Shown here in pieces: positions 12,153 through 28,282 of a stretch of 64,000 nucleotides of DNA (its first letter is position 1; each line of letters starts with the position of its first letter). Both the position numbers and the translations under genes were made by a program. Source of the DNA: Hyposmocoma kahamanoa (lineage: Eukaryota; Arthropoda; Insecta; Lepidoptera; Cosmopterigidae); contig NW_020654422.1 in assembly GCF_003589595.1 (NCBI RefSeq), positions 18,401,118 to 18,465,117 on the forward strand, in the 5' to 3' direction. The notes beneath the pieces were generated by a model. The model saw nothing but the letters and a program-made list of their open reading frames with translations. It was not told the DNA's origin and made no database searches.

Positions 12153-12334
12153 ACCAACCTTCTACCAATGACTGGAATTAGTGAACCACACTGACTAAAA
12201 CATCATTATCAAAGTAATTCAAATTGTGGTTAATCTCACACAAGGTTAGGCTCCTAGTTATCTTAAAATCAAATCTCTATTCATAACAATGTAAAAAATA
12301 TGTGGTTCTGTTGATTGTCAGTTTTCGTCTAATT

Positions 12335-15791
<3,457 letters not shown>

Positions 15792-15835
15792 TTTAATGAA
15801 ATGTACAATGTGCGAAAAATGTTAGACGAAGATGC

Positions 15836-15842
15836 TTAAATA
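15836..15842 (-). promoter_or_regulatory. Possible TATA box of the trypsin gene
   Basis: TATTTAA reads on the minus strand about 45 bases upstream of the trypsin ATG. A start 25-30 bases downstream would give a short leader, which is common in insect digestive protease genes. AT-rich sequence makes chance matches likely. Confidence 0.35.
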
Positions 15843-16212
15843 CTGTCAAGGATTGTCATTATTTTCAAGTAAACTGCTAGTTACCGTTTAGCTTAAGGAC
15901 AATGCCAATTATTATCCATCATTATTGATAAGAAAGGTATTTAAAACCGATCTTCTTTTATCTTTTCACATTGTTAATGTCACATTTAATCGTGGGAAAG
16001 AACCGATTTTAAATATTCATTGCTGTGACTTCTTGAGTAAACATATCCCATGCAGATACGTGTTAATTAGTTGTGTTTTTTACTATTTTTTTGTACTTAA
16101 TGTCATGATGATTTTAGTAATATGATATTGTGAAAACTTGTGTGCAAAACAGCCGGTTAAACCCAATACCCAAAGATCTGCTACCTGGACCCGTACCTAA
16201 GTTGGTAAGAAA

Positions 16213-16515
16213 TTTAGTAATAGTAGAGCTTCTTGTGAAAGATTTCGTATAGGAAAATACTGCCACTGCATTACTGCATTCCGGTTTTGAAGAGTAAGAG
16301 TACTGGTGAAATTATAGGCACATGGGACTTGTGTCTCTTAACTTAACTTATGTCTCAGGATGACGGCGGCAAATCTGCAGCCATCTGCAGCACTGAATCC
16401 AGTGCCCCTAAGATCTTTGCGTTTAAAAGCTCTGAGTGACACTGCAAATGTTATGGACAGGCGTGTCGCTTACAACCAGGCACACACGGTTCGTCCCGTC
16501 ACTTGATTTCATTAA
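16213..16515 (+). repeat. R300 repeat copy, near full length
   Basis: Runs from tttagtaatagtagagctt to cccgtcacttgatttcatt. It has a small duplicated 'ctgcagc' insertion before the agtgcccctaagatc block. Confidence 0.85.
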
Positions 16516-16740
16516 ATATCATTCTTCATGAGAATCTCCCATCACTTAAGGCTCTATAGATACGTATTATTAACGTAAATTATTTTTAATTTTAATAACT
16601 TACATATTAGCCAATTGTCAATAAACACGTTTTCGATATGAGTGATTTTACTTAATATTATAATAGTCATGTAAATGTTAATCAATAATGTGCTAGACAA
16701 CTATACCAATTGCCTGTTCTCAAATTAGTGAGTCCCCTGT
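16515..16740. other. Unassigned AT-rich stretch
   Basis: Nothing recognised between the R300 copy and the SINE at 16741. Confidence 0.4.
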
Positions 16741-16906
16741 ACTATGAGTACCTAGCAATGGAAATAACTCCAGGGCACTACCTAGACCTCCCAGACCCGA
16801 ACAAAATTAGAAAAGTTTTTTACCAAATTGGTCCTACCGGGGATCGAACACGAGACATCCGCATCAAACGCCCACAGTGTAAACCGTTGGGTTACCGAGG
16901 TCCTCA
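16741..16906 (-). repeat. tRNA-derived SINE, second family
   Basis: On the minus strand the head reads cctcggtaacccaacggttt with box B gtgttcgatcccc, followed by a body with aattttgttcgggtctggga and tactcatagtacagg. Similar heads occur near 19905, 20035, 20577, 30212, 47117 and 60775. Confidence 0.65.
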
Positions 16907-17445
16907 GAAGATATCATTCACGACACAATTTTATTGAAGAATTACTACACCAACACTAAAATTGTCTGGCATTGAATTACCTCATTTAAAACGCATACAT
17001 AAAGATATTTTTTTATTACAATGCTAAAGTAATTATGTACATACCAAAACGCCTACCACTATTGGAGTAAACAAACATCCTCTCGGTTCGTCCTTAATAT
17101 AAATATCTATGAAACACTTCTATCAGAGGATATTCTTTTGGTTGCATCCCCCATTCCAGATATTAGATTTCCATCCTAAGGTTGTCTGGAAGAAATTGCT
17201 ACTGGGCAATAAGGCTGCCTGTTATAAATTAGCTTATTATGTGGTACTTACATTACCGTTCTGTGTTGTACCATTGTATTTTTTTAATATGCAATGAAGA
17301 GCATATAATTAATTCACTTCACTTATGTCCTGCAGTTCTCCCACTTGCACCAGCTTTTGACGTGACATTTAGTACCTAACAACCTCAATCTGGTCGAGAT
17401 ATTTAGGCCGAAGAGTAGGTTTCCCCACGACCACTATAATTCTCG

Positions 17446-17742
17446 TAGCAGGAAAGCTCCTTGTGAAAGAGTTCGTCCAGGAAAGTACTACCACCTTACC
17501 TTTTTCTCCCGCCAAGTAGTAATGTCAGCATTACGGTGTTCCGATTTATAAGGTGCTGGCGAAATTACAAGCACATGGGACTTGTCAAGTTATGTCTCAG
17601 TATGACGGGCGCAGTGGCAGTGCCCCTCAGATCTTTGCGACTTAAAGCTCTGAGTGACACTGCAACTGTTATGGACAGGCATGTAGCTCACCACCAGGCG
17701 CACGACATGTTCGTCCCGTCACATGATATGATAAAAAAAAGT
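17446..17742 (+). repeat. R300 repeat copy, near full length
   Basis: Starts gtagcaggaaagctcc and ends tgatatgataaaaaaaag. It includes the intact cagtgccc and atggacaggc blocks. Confidence 0.9.
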
Positions 17743-17744
17743 TC

Positions 17745-18630
17745 TAGAAATTGGTAAATAAATCTTTTCCACATGACCAACCCATGGAAGCATTCCGTTT
17801 TCTATCGTAGTCACTACATTATTTTTCAGACCACAACGTTCTTTTATTACACTACTCCACATTAAGTTTCTAGGTCTTGAACCTCTCAAAGGAGAAAAAT
17901 ACTATGTTAGTACAGTGTGCCTAATGGGCTGCACTTACCATTCTAAGTACCATTTTTTGTACGACGAGAGCAAACTTTTAAAGAAAAATTCACTTTTGAA
18001 ATATAAAATAGCATAAGGAAGTCCACAAAGGAAATATGATAGTGTATAAAGTACAGCGAATATTATTAACAATTTTTAATCGAAGAAGAATACAGTGTGC
18101 CACGCAAATCATGATTTAATTTTTCTTGTTCGATTTTTGTATCAATAAATAGAGCAGCCTCCGTAGTATGCCGCCTCGATAAAGCGCAAAATTTAAAATT
18201 TTATCACAATATTTATGTCATCGCGAGCGCCGCGGCCAATTACTGCAATAGATTAACACAGTGCCAAACATAGCAAGGTCACAGTTGATTTTAATATATT
18301 TTGACAGTTCTGCACAGTAATTTTATCAACGTAAAAATTGAGCGCGACAAACGAAATTAAAAGAAATAATACAAAAAACAAATTGATAAATATGTAAATT
18401 AATGGAAAAAGGTGAGGTAGAAATACGTGAATAATAACTAATATAATGTAAAATGTGTAAAAACAGAAACTACAAAATCCCGACATTTTTTAATTCATCC
18501 TTTTCGCGGCGATGAGTAAATGACAAAGATAGCTAGCATTTTCATATCGTTGTCCTTATTCTTTGAAATGTATAACGATAGTTCACTACCAAATAAGCAA
18601 ACTTACAACTGAAATAAATATTGTCACGGG
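17745..18630. other. Unassigned stretch
   Basis: About 0.9 kb of AT-rich sequence with no family partner in the window. A minus-strand frame at 18253-18486 is rich in Phe/Ile/Leu, but that is expected from T-rich DNA and is not taken as a gene. Confidence 0.4.
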
Positions 18631-18639
18631 GAGGTTTAT

Positions 18640-19045
18640 CACACATATCGCACTGTTAATACAATAGGTAGTGTGCTAACTCAAAAAGTGTATTTTTTCA
18701 GAATCGATGAAATACGACTCACTTCCCGTGATAGATCATTAAAATTGATGTATGGGTTAAAGTTTATTATAGACATCTAAACAATTTCGTACTGGCCAAA
18801 TATATTTATAAGTAAAAGGGAAGAAATAATTTCATATTCTTGAATAAAGATAAAAAAACATACAGTTGTTTTGGACAGAACTACCTCACATACAGTTTGT
18901 CTCATTTTGTTTCTTACAATATTCTAACGACGGTTTTATTGGCGTGTAGAGAATAAAATTTTACTTTCAGCAAATTATATGATCTTGATTTCACGTATTT
19001 TGAGTTACAACACTATTGTAATAGCAGTGCGATATACTGCCATGC
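18640..19045. repeat. M-GCACTG MITE, best copy
   Basis: The left end tatcgcactgttaatacaat and the right end, whose reverse complement is tatcgcactgctattacaat, form a terminal inverted repeat. ctcaaaa follows further in on each side. Related ends occur near 3021 and at 38182 and 39700. Confidence 0.7.
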
Positions 19046-19194
19046 TACAACCACAGACTAGTGGAATATTTTCACAAAAAATGTATGATAGTAAAAATAT
19101 CAGCATATTTAATACACAAATTATATTTCAAATTACTGTTTTTTTATTATTTTAAACTGTATTATGTGAATGATTGTGTTTATTTATAAAGTAT

Positions 19195-19480
19195 TTGTTA
19201 ATGCGAATTTTCAATGTATGCCTTTATTTTGCGTTATTTTTTAACTGTAACATCCTTTTGCCTATCTTTCTTATGTATGCTTAGAGGTGGAAGGGTGAGA
19301 GCCTGGTTCTCTATAATACAGGTTAATCCTAGTATTTACACCAGACTCACAAATGAAACTATCAGACCATGGGTATATAAGTATAAGTTTCTTTTGTAAA
19401 AAATAAAAAGATATTTTCATTTTTTTTCAATTTAATGTGTATTTGTGTTGAATAAACATTGTATTGTATTGTATCTAATA
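19195..19480 (+). repeat. LINE-like 3' end with TGTAT tail
   Basis: The segment ends gaataaacattg followed by (tattg)n, the usual tail of decayed CR1/Jockey-type LINEs in moths and butterflies. The coding part was not recognised. Confidence 0.4.
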
Positions 19481-19904
19481 CAAATATTACTAAATTAATT
19501 GAAGTTTCAAATGCAGTAATAAGTCCATTATTACATTAAACCCGTTATTGAATGTGACTCTCAAAAGTCTAGTAATAACAATATATCAAAGCGGAATTCC
19601 TATAGAAAGGCAATTTACTATTGCTATTCATGAAAAGATATGCATCTATAAATAATTATGATGCGATAACGTCATTACTAGGTTCAATGTCGGTGCTGTC
19701 GTGCGCGGATGTATGTTTAATTACAAAATAAATTGTTTAAGACGGTACATAGAGCGCATGCGTCAATCTTTAATTTGGTGAAAATTGATTTTGTTCCTAG
19801 CTGACTACGACGCGTGTACCGAACAATTAATTTAATAAAAAAAGGTTGTATACATGGTGTCAATAAAAGAATGTCTGATGGAGAGCTTTAAAACATTTGA
19901 CGCC

Positions 19905-20175
19905 CAATTTGTGGCACAACGGTTAGTAATGTAGGCGCTGAGAAGATTCAAGTTTCGATTCCCGATAGTTCTGGTTATATGTAAATATGAGCCCTATACC
20001 CCACCTATGGTGGGCCGGGCTCGGCCTCGCTCTTCGGTGGCACAGCGGTTAGTACTACGAGCGCTCGATGAGGAGGTTCCAGATTCAATTCCCGATTTGA
20101 GCCAATTTATGAAACAAACATTTTTAAGTTAGTTCTGGTCAGGGTATTCTGGGTATTGCCCTCAAAGCTAACGTT
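19905..20175 (+). repeat. Two tRNA-derived SINE heads in tandem
   Basis: Head 1 has ttgtggcacaacggttagta with gtttcgattccc. Head 2 has cggtggcacagcggttagta with gattcaattccc. Both are box A/box B pairs at SINE-like spacing. The body after head 2 includes agttctggtcagggtattct. Confidence 0.65.
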
Positions 20176-20576
20176 ACTCTTGTAATTATAGTACGGGAAA
20201 TAACCTAGTTTGAGCCCAGAAATTTGGTGTGATTGTCTGGCATTTTTTTCCCCTAAATGCTCCTCTTTGACATAGCTTCTAAGACAAAAGAATCTAACAG
20301 AGAGACGGTCGAGATACAACAACGTTATAAGTATCTCATTTCCAATACATCGGGAAGTATGCCTTACATTTTAAACAATTATGAGATCTTGTACTCGTGG
20401 TGTGCGGACGCTCCGGGCTTCGCCCTGCACTGGACCTCGGCACTTATGACTTTGTTTTAAAAAAATTACATTAAATATTGGGCATCACGTATGTTGTTTT
20501 GATCCCAACATAAATAACTAAAGCACTTGTGTAATGGAAATCGTCAACAACGACGGTACCACATACGCCAAGATCT

Positions 20577-20695
20577 GAGACAATATAGAAAGGTTTTTTT
20601 TTACATCGACCCGGCCGGGGATCAATCTCGAGACTTTAGAGTTGACAACACCATAAAAACCGATATGCAAGCCAATCGACCACAGAAGTCATCAA
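20577..20695 (-). repeat. tRNA-derived SINE, second family, reverse fragment
   Basis: Text ttttttacatcgacccggcc and ggggatcaatctcgagac matches the 16741-16906 copy in the same orientation, but decayed. Confidence 0.5.
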
Positions 20696-20699
20696 AATC

Positions 20700-22310
20700 A
20701 GTGGTCCATATGGGAGATTTATTGCTCATCGTATAGGATATATCCTAGTTCAAAACACGGTTACCGGACTCGTTTCTAGATACATCATTATTACTAATAT
20801 ACAATCATTTAAAAAAAATAACTTTCGTTTAAATTGTCCGATCAGCTCAATCAATTTTGATTTGCGTGAGAGAAGAAATATTTCGTGAATTGGATTTCAG
20901 TTCCTTGGAATTTAAAACGTACTTATTTTTAACACCCTATATATGAAGTTTATTCCATGGATATGTGTAAGAACAAAAAGGTTTTTAATTTATCTACATC
21001 TAAGGTCTTGAATAATTATATAAAAGTAAATTGAAGCGACACCCCATAAAAAAAATATTGCAAATTGATCTTTAACAGAAGGCCAAATAAAGTTCACAAA
21101 CACAGGTCATTTGAACCTCGGCACATTAGTCATTAAAAATGTTTTTCCATTAGCAAAACAACAACAAACAAGATAAAACTTTTTTAAACTTAATCTAAGT
21201 TTCGTTGTCGTTTTCACAAAGCCTAAGTGAAAGAAGTTCGTATTGAACTTTAAGCATTTGTAATCCACGCTTTATCTCTTTTAATTTATAATTCTTTTTC
21301 TTTTGTTATACAGAAATTTGCACATAATGTTACAAAATTTTTCTTCCATAAATTTGGTTAAAAACCATTAAAACAAACCAAGCATTAACGATGACACAAG
21401 CGCCCTAGTTTTTGTTACTAATCAGATTTGTATCCACGTGCAATTTAAATAAAAAAGCAAGTGTACTACACAATAGGTTAATCGTAAGGCGCCTTGGGAG
21501 AACGTTCAAGTATATATCAAGTATACATATATACCACATAACAATCATTCACATAATTTAAATACGGGCACATTTCAATGTTGCTTATATTAGGAGCTTG
21601 AATATTTAGACCTTGTGACTAATATTTTAAGATTATAAGATGAAATTTTTGAGCTGCGGCTGACAAGGTACCTCATTTCTTACTTATTACAGGTAAGTAG
21701 AAACGTTGGGCAAGGCAGTTGTCAGCCCTGGGATCTTCCGGTCGACAATAGTTTTTTCGATGTGATTTTATACAATATATCGATTTCTTTTCACATGGAA
21801 AAATCATCATCAACCCCGTACACGTCACATTTCTGGGCACAGGTCTCATCTAAGGAGCGGGTCGGGGACTTTACACTTTTTCCAAAGGTTGTGATGATTC
21901 TTCTTTTTACGTAAATAAATATTAGACAACATCACACACGTTGCTCTGATGTTAGCTATTTACATCTTTATAAATAAATGTTGGTTAACATTTAGGTTTC
22001 CGTAATTATATATTTTGACATCAGTAAGATCTCCGCCTTTCGAAGTAATTGTTCGAAGCTGTAAAATATGGCTTATTATTTGCAAATAAGGGTCAAATGT
22101 CAGGCGCGCTGGTGTCGTTCTTCGTGGAGTCTGACTCTTGAACATACATAGACGAAAAGTTACCTCATATTTCTGTCATAGGAGATTTCAATAAATATTT
22201 TACAGTATGGCTAATACTTATGTTTAAAATGTAGGAAACTATTCTCAATCGTTATAATGGGCATATGTAATATGTCTGTGACTGGCAGGCAGACTCACAT
22301 ATATAAGCGG
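20700..22310. other. Unassigned 1.6 kb AT-rich stretch
   Basis: No coding exon, known SINE or MITE partner was recognised. It is the longest stretch without a repeat partner in the left half and may be unique intergenic DNA. Confidence 0.4.
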
Positions 22311-22314
22311 TTTT

Positions 22315-22505
22315 TGCATTTCGATACCTCCAATGAATACTACTTCTTCTTCTTCTTTCTAGCCATTCTCAACAATATCGGTGTTGGTCTCCTTCAGTTT
22401 CTGCCACTTCTCTCGGTTCCGTGCCACCTGTATCTAATTGAACCCCGCCACTTGCAATATGTCATCCTTCCGACGCATCTGCCGTCTCACTCTGGAGCAA
22501 TGAAC
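22315..22505 (-). pseudogene. LINE reverse-transcriptase C-terminal relic
   Basis: The minus strand carries the end of an RTE/Jockey-type reverse transcriptase. It contains the text for GGTEP-like frame remnants around 'gatgacatattgcaagtgg' and 'caggtggcacggaaccgaga', which in intact elements encodes the D-D-hydrophobic-K-V-A-G-x-W-x-x-x-A-Q-D-R block. It is broken by frameshifts. Confidence 0.5.
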
Positions 22506-23036
22506 ACTACACCAATTCAATTTTTTGGTCATTTTCTGTTATTTTTGTAAACTGCTATATTAATTTACTAATATTATGCTCCCCGAATTTTCTGAAAAAA
22601 ATAATAAAGAAACAGAAAACAACATTCGAAAAAAAAAACAAAAAAACGAGTTTTGTGAAAAAATAAAGAAACAAAATAAAACCAGAACAGGTCCAAAAAT
22701 TAAATTGGCGTAGTGTTAAGTGCAGGTATCGTTTTTTATTTATTTTACTTAGTTATATACCGTTTGACATACGTTGAACTTGCACCCAATGTTTGACAAT
22801 GTCACTGACACAAGATCAGACTGAAGCGAATCAAAAGAAAGGACCGAGAATTCCCTGTCCTCTTATATAAAGCTTGAACCAAAGTCACGCCATGCGCTCA
22901 CATATTATTATGTATACCACAACCGTGTAACCAATCGCGTGTACATATTACGACTAAATTTAAAGATAAATTTGAAATTCATGTGAAAGCGAAACCTCCC
23001 CTACCGAGATCTTGCATTGCAGGGTGTTAGTGGACG

Positions 23037-23310
23037 CTATCTGAAGTGAGTCGTAGCGTTGCGCAAAGAAAATGGCGACAGGAGGGTCACATAAGCCGTA
23101 AAACCGATAACAGGTGAAGAGGAAGAGTACTGGAGTGGAGTCCGAAAACCGATACCAGAAGCGTCAGTTGCCAGAAGGCTAGACGGATGGACGACATAAT
23201 CAAAGTAACTAGAAAAAACTGGATGCATATAGCTCAAGACCAGGAAGAATGGCGTGCGAATGAGAAGGCCTATACTCACCAATGGCTGACTAAAGGCTGA
23301 AGAAGAAGTA
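23037..23310 (+). pseudogene. LINE reverse-transcriptase C-terminal relic
   Basis: The frame reads ARRMDDIIKVTRKNWMHIAQ, DQEEWRANEKAYTHQW and then stop. This is the well-known last block of RTE/Jockey-type LINE proteins (DDI.KV...W...AQDR..W....EAY.QQW). Upstream it is interrupted by a stop. Confidence 0.7.
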
Positions 23311-23529
23311 TAGGCTTTACCTAGTTTGTCTTTATAACGTCCTCGCATAGGCCATGGCAAATACTCAATACTTTATTGCCTACCATAATGTAATATACAA
23401 GACGGTAGTTAACATCAATTAAGATCAATAAAGACCCTGTAAGGGCACAGCAAAAGACAAAATCTAAATAAATTAAACTGAATCTAACTCTATCTACCCA
23501 TTCTCAACTACGACGCACAAACCTGGTCG

Positions 23530-23890
23530 CTGACAGCCCGGAAAAAGTCCAAACTTGGGGTCTGCCAACGAGAAACGAGCGCAGCGTCTTGGGAGTTAAA
23601 TTATCAGACTGAATTAGAAACAGTGATCTGCGCTCAAAAACACAAATCGCAGATGTGGATCAACAAGCGGGTAAACTAAAATGTGACAGGGCGGAGCACG
23701 TCTGCCGCATGTCGGACGAACATGGGCAAACCACATAATGGATCCCCGAAGGCAGAAAACGACCATCCGGCAGACCAAAGCGTCGATGGAAAAACGAGCT
23801 AGTCGCGCACCTAAAAGATTGGACCTTAGAGGTGCAAAACAGAGAGGTGTGGAGAGAGGGGAGGGAGACCTTAGCCCTGCAACAGTGCGA
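23530..23890 (+). pseudogene. LINE relic with RNERSVLGVKLSD motif
   Basis: The plus strand encodes RNERSVLGVKLSD, RNSDLRSKTQIADVDQQAGK, WIPEGRKRPSGRPKRRWKNE and VQNREVWRE, with in-frame stops between. The order matches the C-terminal end of RTE-type endonuclease/reverse transcriptase polyproteins. Confidence 0.75.
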
Positions 23891-23892
23891 CA

Positions 23893-24045
23893 GCCCCATG
23901 CCTTTCTATATAAGTATTTTTTTGTTTATAATGACCCTCCCTATCAACCTCTTGGTTATGCGGAAAGGTTACTATAACCTGTGCGAGCACGCCTGCACAG
24001 GGACCATTTAAGTCATGTCCTAACCCAGATCAGCCCGTTTGCAAG
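23893..24045 (+). repeat. Repeat shared with 54857-55010
   Basis: Both copies share cccatgcctttctat-like text, taccaacc/gaccctccctat, aaggttactataacc and cccagatcagcc. The second copy sits inside an R300 element, so this is a mobile unit of unknown class. Confidence 0.5.
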
Positions 24046-24811
24046 GACTTCATCCGCTTCTCAAAAGTGCTTTGCGTGAGCCGTACACCACACTCCCTAT
24101 TTTCCAGATAGGTACCGGAGCTGTACGCCCGCTCACGTCCACCACCACCACTACTTATACTGATAGGCTTTAAGAAAAAAATCTAACTTTATTCAATCTA
24201 TTTAGTCTTAACATTTCTTTAATAACTTCGTTTTAGACGACCAATGCCTACAAATAAAAAATATACGTCATTGTACTAAAACTGTATCAACCCGCATATG
24301 TCCAATCGACGTTTTAGGCTATAGCCCGCCACAAAGATCTAAAACTATTGTACGAACTGTGACATATTGTTATGTATGGACCGTGACATACCGCCGTAAG
24401 CGCCGATATGAAAAGTGCTCACGATTTACCAAATAACCGAAACGATGTGGAAACAGTCCAAAATATTGTCACGTGCGCAGGTGAACACGCGGCGGGCCGA
24501 AGGTCACCAATTGAGAAATTCACGTATGAAATATATGGCTGCTATAACAACGAAACCGTAGCAAAGCATTTGCATAATTTCATAGCTTAAGAAACCGTTT
24601 TGTTGATCGCTCTGTAATTGTATCGCTTGGTAATTGTATTTTATCAAGTATATTATCTATTCGTTACAGCGTATCAATTTCGTGGTGTTTCTTTTTTTTC
24701 GTTACCTTTGTTTGATATGAAAGGAACGTATTGCGATAGTAAAAGCAGTTTTTAATATTTGAAAATTGAATTAAGATAAAGTTTTTTAAACATTGTGCAA
24801 TTGTACTTTTG

Positions 24812-24839
24812 GTATATATATATATATATATATATATAT
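24812..24839. repeat. (TA)n microsatellite
   Basis: A 28 bp uninterrupted TA run, followed at once by a LINE-like 'cagcggcgctgag' segment also found near 25048 and 38890. Confidence 0.95.
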
Positions 24840-25099
24840 CAGCGGCGCTGAGAGCTACCACGACAGGGCGGGACTTACGCGAGAGCGACATAAAGCGATA
24901 TGTCGCTCTTGCGCAAGTATCGCACAGCAATGTAATGATTTTTTATTTTGTATTCAAGTATTTAACAATCTACGGAATATTTTAGAACTGAAATGATATG
25001 TGCGTTAGTTCTCCTCTTTTTGAAAATGGCAGGCTGTAACAAATTATCAGCGGCGCTGAGAAACACTCCACCATTGGCTGAACTACATAGCTTTTATCT

Positions 25100-25352
25100 C
25101 CCACCTTACTACCTTACCTATTTCTGCCGCCAAGCAGTAATATCAGCATACTGTGTTCCTGTTTTGAAGGATGCTCGTGAAATTACAAGCACATGGGACT
25201 TGTCAACTTATGTCTTAGGGTGACGGGCGCATGGTAGTGCCCTTCAGATCTTTGCAATTTAACGCTCTGAGTGGCACTGTTATGGACAGGCGTGTTCACC
25301 ATCAGGTGCACGACTTCTTCGTCCCGTCACTTGAAGTTATAAAAAAAAACTA
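25100..25352 (+). repeat. R300 repeat copy
   Basis: Runs from ttaccttacctatttctgcc to the tataaaaaaaaac tail; the first 40 bases are missing. Confidence 0.85.
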
Positions 25353-26100
25353 CTGTCTGCTACTTAAACTCTATCTAGGGAAGATTATTTATTTATTGAT
25401 GTTTTGAGATAAATAAACGATTTAATCATTATTTGTTTTATGTAAAATGTAAAATTCTAGCTCTCATTTTTAAACATAAAAAAGTTATAGAAGAGTTAGT
25501 GGAATATTTAAAACTCTTTCCTGAAAAGTTGTAATTTTGCAAATATAACATTATTACACTAGAGGTGCGGAATGATGTACAATCTAATACAAGGCATTAA
25601 CAAAACTCTGAAAAACTTTAGCCAGATATAAAAGTTTTATTCGTAAAAATGTTTTACATTTTACGTACATTTGGTGCTACAGCCTGGAAAAATTTATACG
25701 GTAAATCGAAAAACATTTGTATAGATTGTGTCCGACGTTCAAAAAGTTTCAACCAAGTAACTTGTGAAACAACAAAACTGGCACACGTTTTTAATATTTT
25801 TTATGAACAAATTTAGACTGGATACTCAAGTTATTAAATACCAAAATGTATTAGCAAAATTTACTTAACGTTTTCACGAGGTAACTTGTTGGAAAATTAT
25901 ATCGGAAAATTAGTAGAATCATGTTTACATCATAATCTTGATTAGCGCAAATTTCAAACAGCTGTAATAAAGCGTAACAAATGGGTATGCGGTAACAATG
26001 CGGTAGAGAAGTTAGAAGAAGACTTTACGATAACTATAATACTGGTAAATTTTTTGCCATTTAGAGTACGTCATAGAAATAATTATAACTCTTTTCATAA
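25353..26100. other. Unassigned AT-rich stretch
   Basis: No gene or repeat partner recognised. Confidence 0.4.
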
Positions 26101-26102
26101 AA

Positions 26103-26343
26103 AAAAACCAAGTTCAAAAGTTTGTTTATCGCCTTTTCTATTTGAATTACATCTATTTGCCAAGTTTTATGGGAATCGGTTAACGGAGAGTGCGCGCAGC
26201 CGGATTCATCCTCTAGTTTGCCACTCTTGGAGGTGGAATATTTTCTTTTCAAAACACAAAAAAATCTGTTCACAAATCGCGTAACATACACACAAAAAAT
26301 ACAGTATAATTGCGAGCCTCCTCCTTTCTTTGAAGTCGGTTAA
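26103..26343. repeat. M-GACTTC MITE copy
   Basis: Contains ttggaggtggaatattttc, acaaatcgcgtaacataca and cctcctcctttctttgaagt, ending cggtt. The left end is eroded. Confidence 0.7.
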
Positions 26344-26344
26344 T

Positions 26345-27425
26345 AAAAGACGACGTGACTAACAAAGCGATCAATATCTGACACGGTTATTTTGCTACAC
26401 GATTTAGATGAGATCGTCAAATACTTATTTCATCCTTCCGCAGGCACTTAGTTTCAACATTCTCGCAAAGTCGGGTGAAAGTTAATACGGTCATCTACTG
26501 CTTTTGACATATAATAACGCCACACCCTATTACACCGAGGGTGTGTTTAAACTTAAAAAAGGAGACATGCCATTGTCAGTAAATAGAAAATTCGAGATTC
26601 GTTTCCCATATTTTTTTAATTCTAAAACATTAAAATGTGTATTCATTGAAAACATCGACAGGAAACGCTTTGTTTTCAAAAGCATTAGAAAGGGGAAACG
26701 TGACTATTGTACTAAAATAGATTTAATTGGCGTCAAGAGAATATCACTTAATGATGGCCGGAGCACAAGGAAAACGTGCTCCGAACCGCATTAATTTACC
26801 TACGAAAACGTAATTAAAATTTCTAACAATTGTTTTTCGTAATATCAGGTTTCGTTTTGCTATAGAATTACAACACAATGGAAACCGATACCGCGACTTT
26901 TGAAAGTTTAAAACTTTTATTTGTTGTTGTTATAAATAATGTTTGGATCGTGTAGAATGAGCAAATGTTGAAGTTCAAAATAACTTAGCTCCAATATTTA
27001 TATCTCAATTAATTTATCTGCAAAGCACACATCTCTCTCTTTGTATGAAACTGAACTCCTTGTTTCCTTTATATTCTTGGTAGGAAAGTGTTTGGTACGT
27101 GGTACTGGTGCAACGGGCTGGTATCTTGACAATTCTGGTATCTGGCAACTCGACGACTAGGCGCCTATTTTGCGTGTGGTGGTTGCAGGGTCCTACTCGT
27201 GCCACCCAAGCTCGTCCAGGAATCTCAGCAGCCTCCTTGGTTTGCTGAAGGCTTCGGGGAGCGACCTTGGCAATAATATAAATTTAGCAGTATATATAAA
27301 TAAGCACTATTTATAATTGCAGACTAATCTTTTACTTGAAGCAACAATGTCATTAAATTATACAAGAAGTTGTTTAATATAACTTGATTCCTTATAAAAT
27401 ATTCTGAGCATTTGGTTTGGAGCAT
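26345..27425. other. Mostly unassigned; one 96-codon open frame
   Basis: A plus-strand frame at 26504-26794 is long for such AT-rich DNA (rich in Lys, Arg, Phe, Ile). It has no recognised domain, no splice sites were tied to it and no neighbour suggests a role. It is noted but not called a gene. Confidence 0.3.
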
Positions 27426-27426
27426 T

Positions 27427-27587
27427 CACTAGGTAAACCCTGTGTCGCGGGTGCCATGGTCACACACATCATAGACAACCATAAATTACACTCAAACATA
27501 CGAAAGAAATAAATGTCGGCCATACAAATATTTCTCCCGGCCCGGGAATCGAACCGTTCCGTAACCGTTCGGCCACAGAGGCAATTA
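27427..27587 (-). repeat. Metulj-like tRNA-derived SINE
   Basis: In reverse: aaaccctgtgtcgcgggtgc, the caaccataaattacactc body, cccggcccgggaatcgaacc (box B) and aaccgttcggccacagagg (box A). Family copies also lie near 32488, 36339, 39318, 58608 and 61958. Confidence 0.8.
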
Positions 27588-27753
27588 AATCATATGTTAA
27601 TCTCTGTCCCGAGATTACTGTGACAAAAATTACTTCACAATTTTGTATGGCAATTTATATAGCATTTATAACAGTCGCAAGAAGAAACAATATTTTGTAT
27701 TCAAATATTTTATCAGGTCACTGTAATCTAATGGTAGAGACACCTGTGTGCAT

Positions 27754-27811
27754 TGCCACTGCGACCATCGCCCTGAGATTTAAAAGTTGATGAGTCCCAT
27801 GTGCCTGTAAC
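27754..27811 (-). repeat. R300 repeat fragment
   Basis: Short reverse fragment: cattgccactgcgaccatcg then gagtcccatgtgcctgtaa. Confidence 0.7.
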
Positions 27812-27840
27812 ATCAAGATATTATTGTGATAATGTTATGT

Positions 27841-28275
27841 AGAATTAGAGACGAAATGTCATTTATTTGTTAGAAAATTATTCTGCCAAATCATTACGGT
27901 GAGTACTGCGCTCCGATTGACCAGCCCGAATTCAAAACAATTGACGGGTGTCGTCAATTGTTTCACTTCAAAAGGACCAGTTTAACGTGAGCTTTGCTAT
28001 AATGGACGAAAATTGAAAAATTACATTTAATATTTACCGCTGAAATGTAATTCCGTTGGTTTTGTAATTAGATGTTTTGCTGTTTTTCACACACCACCGA
28101 ATAGAACAGCACGGCATTGTTAGAGGTATTATCTTTATTACGATATATACAGAATATTTTTAAAATATACAGAGACGTACACACAGGTCAGTTGTTGGCG
28201 CTTTACTATTTCAGCTTTCCAGTTTGTGATTTCAGTGCAAACGAGAGTGAATATTTAAAAGTGATATAAGGCCCA
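27841..28275. mobile_element. hAT-like MITE, left part, carrying a coding relic
   Basis: The left end aattagagacgaaatgtcat and body match the element at 32877-33389 up to gtgatataaggcccaattgc. After that point the usual right end is replaced by the coding relic at 28283-28481, so this may be part of a longer parental element. Confidence 0.65.
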
Positions 28276-28282
28276 ATTGCAC

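Noticed and set aside
26504..26794. 96-codon plus-strand open frame
   Set aside because: Longer than expected by chance but with no recognisable features; kept only as a note.
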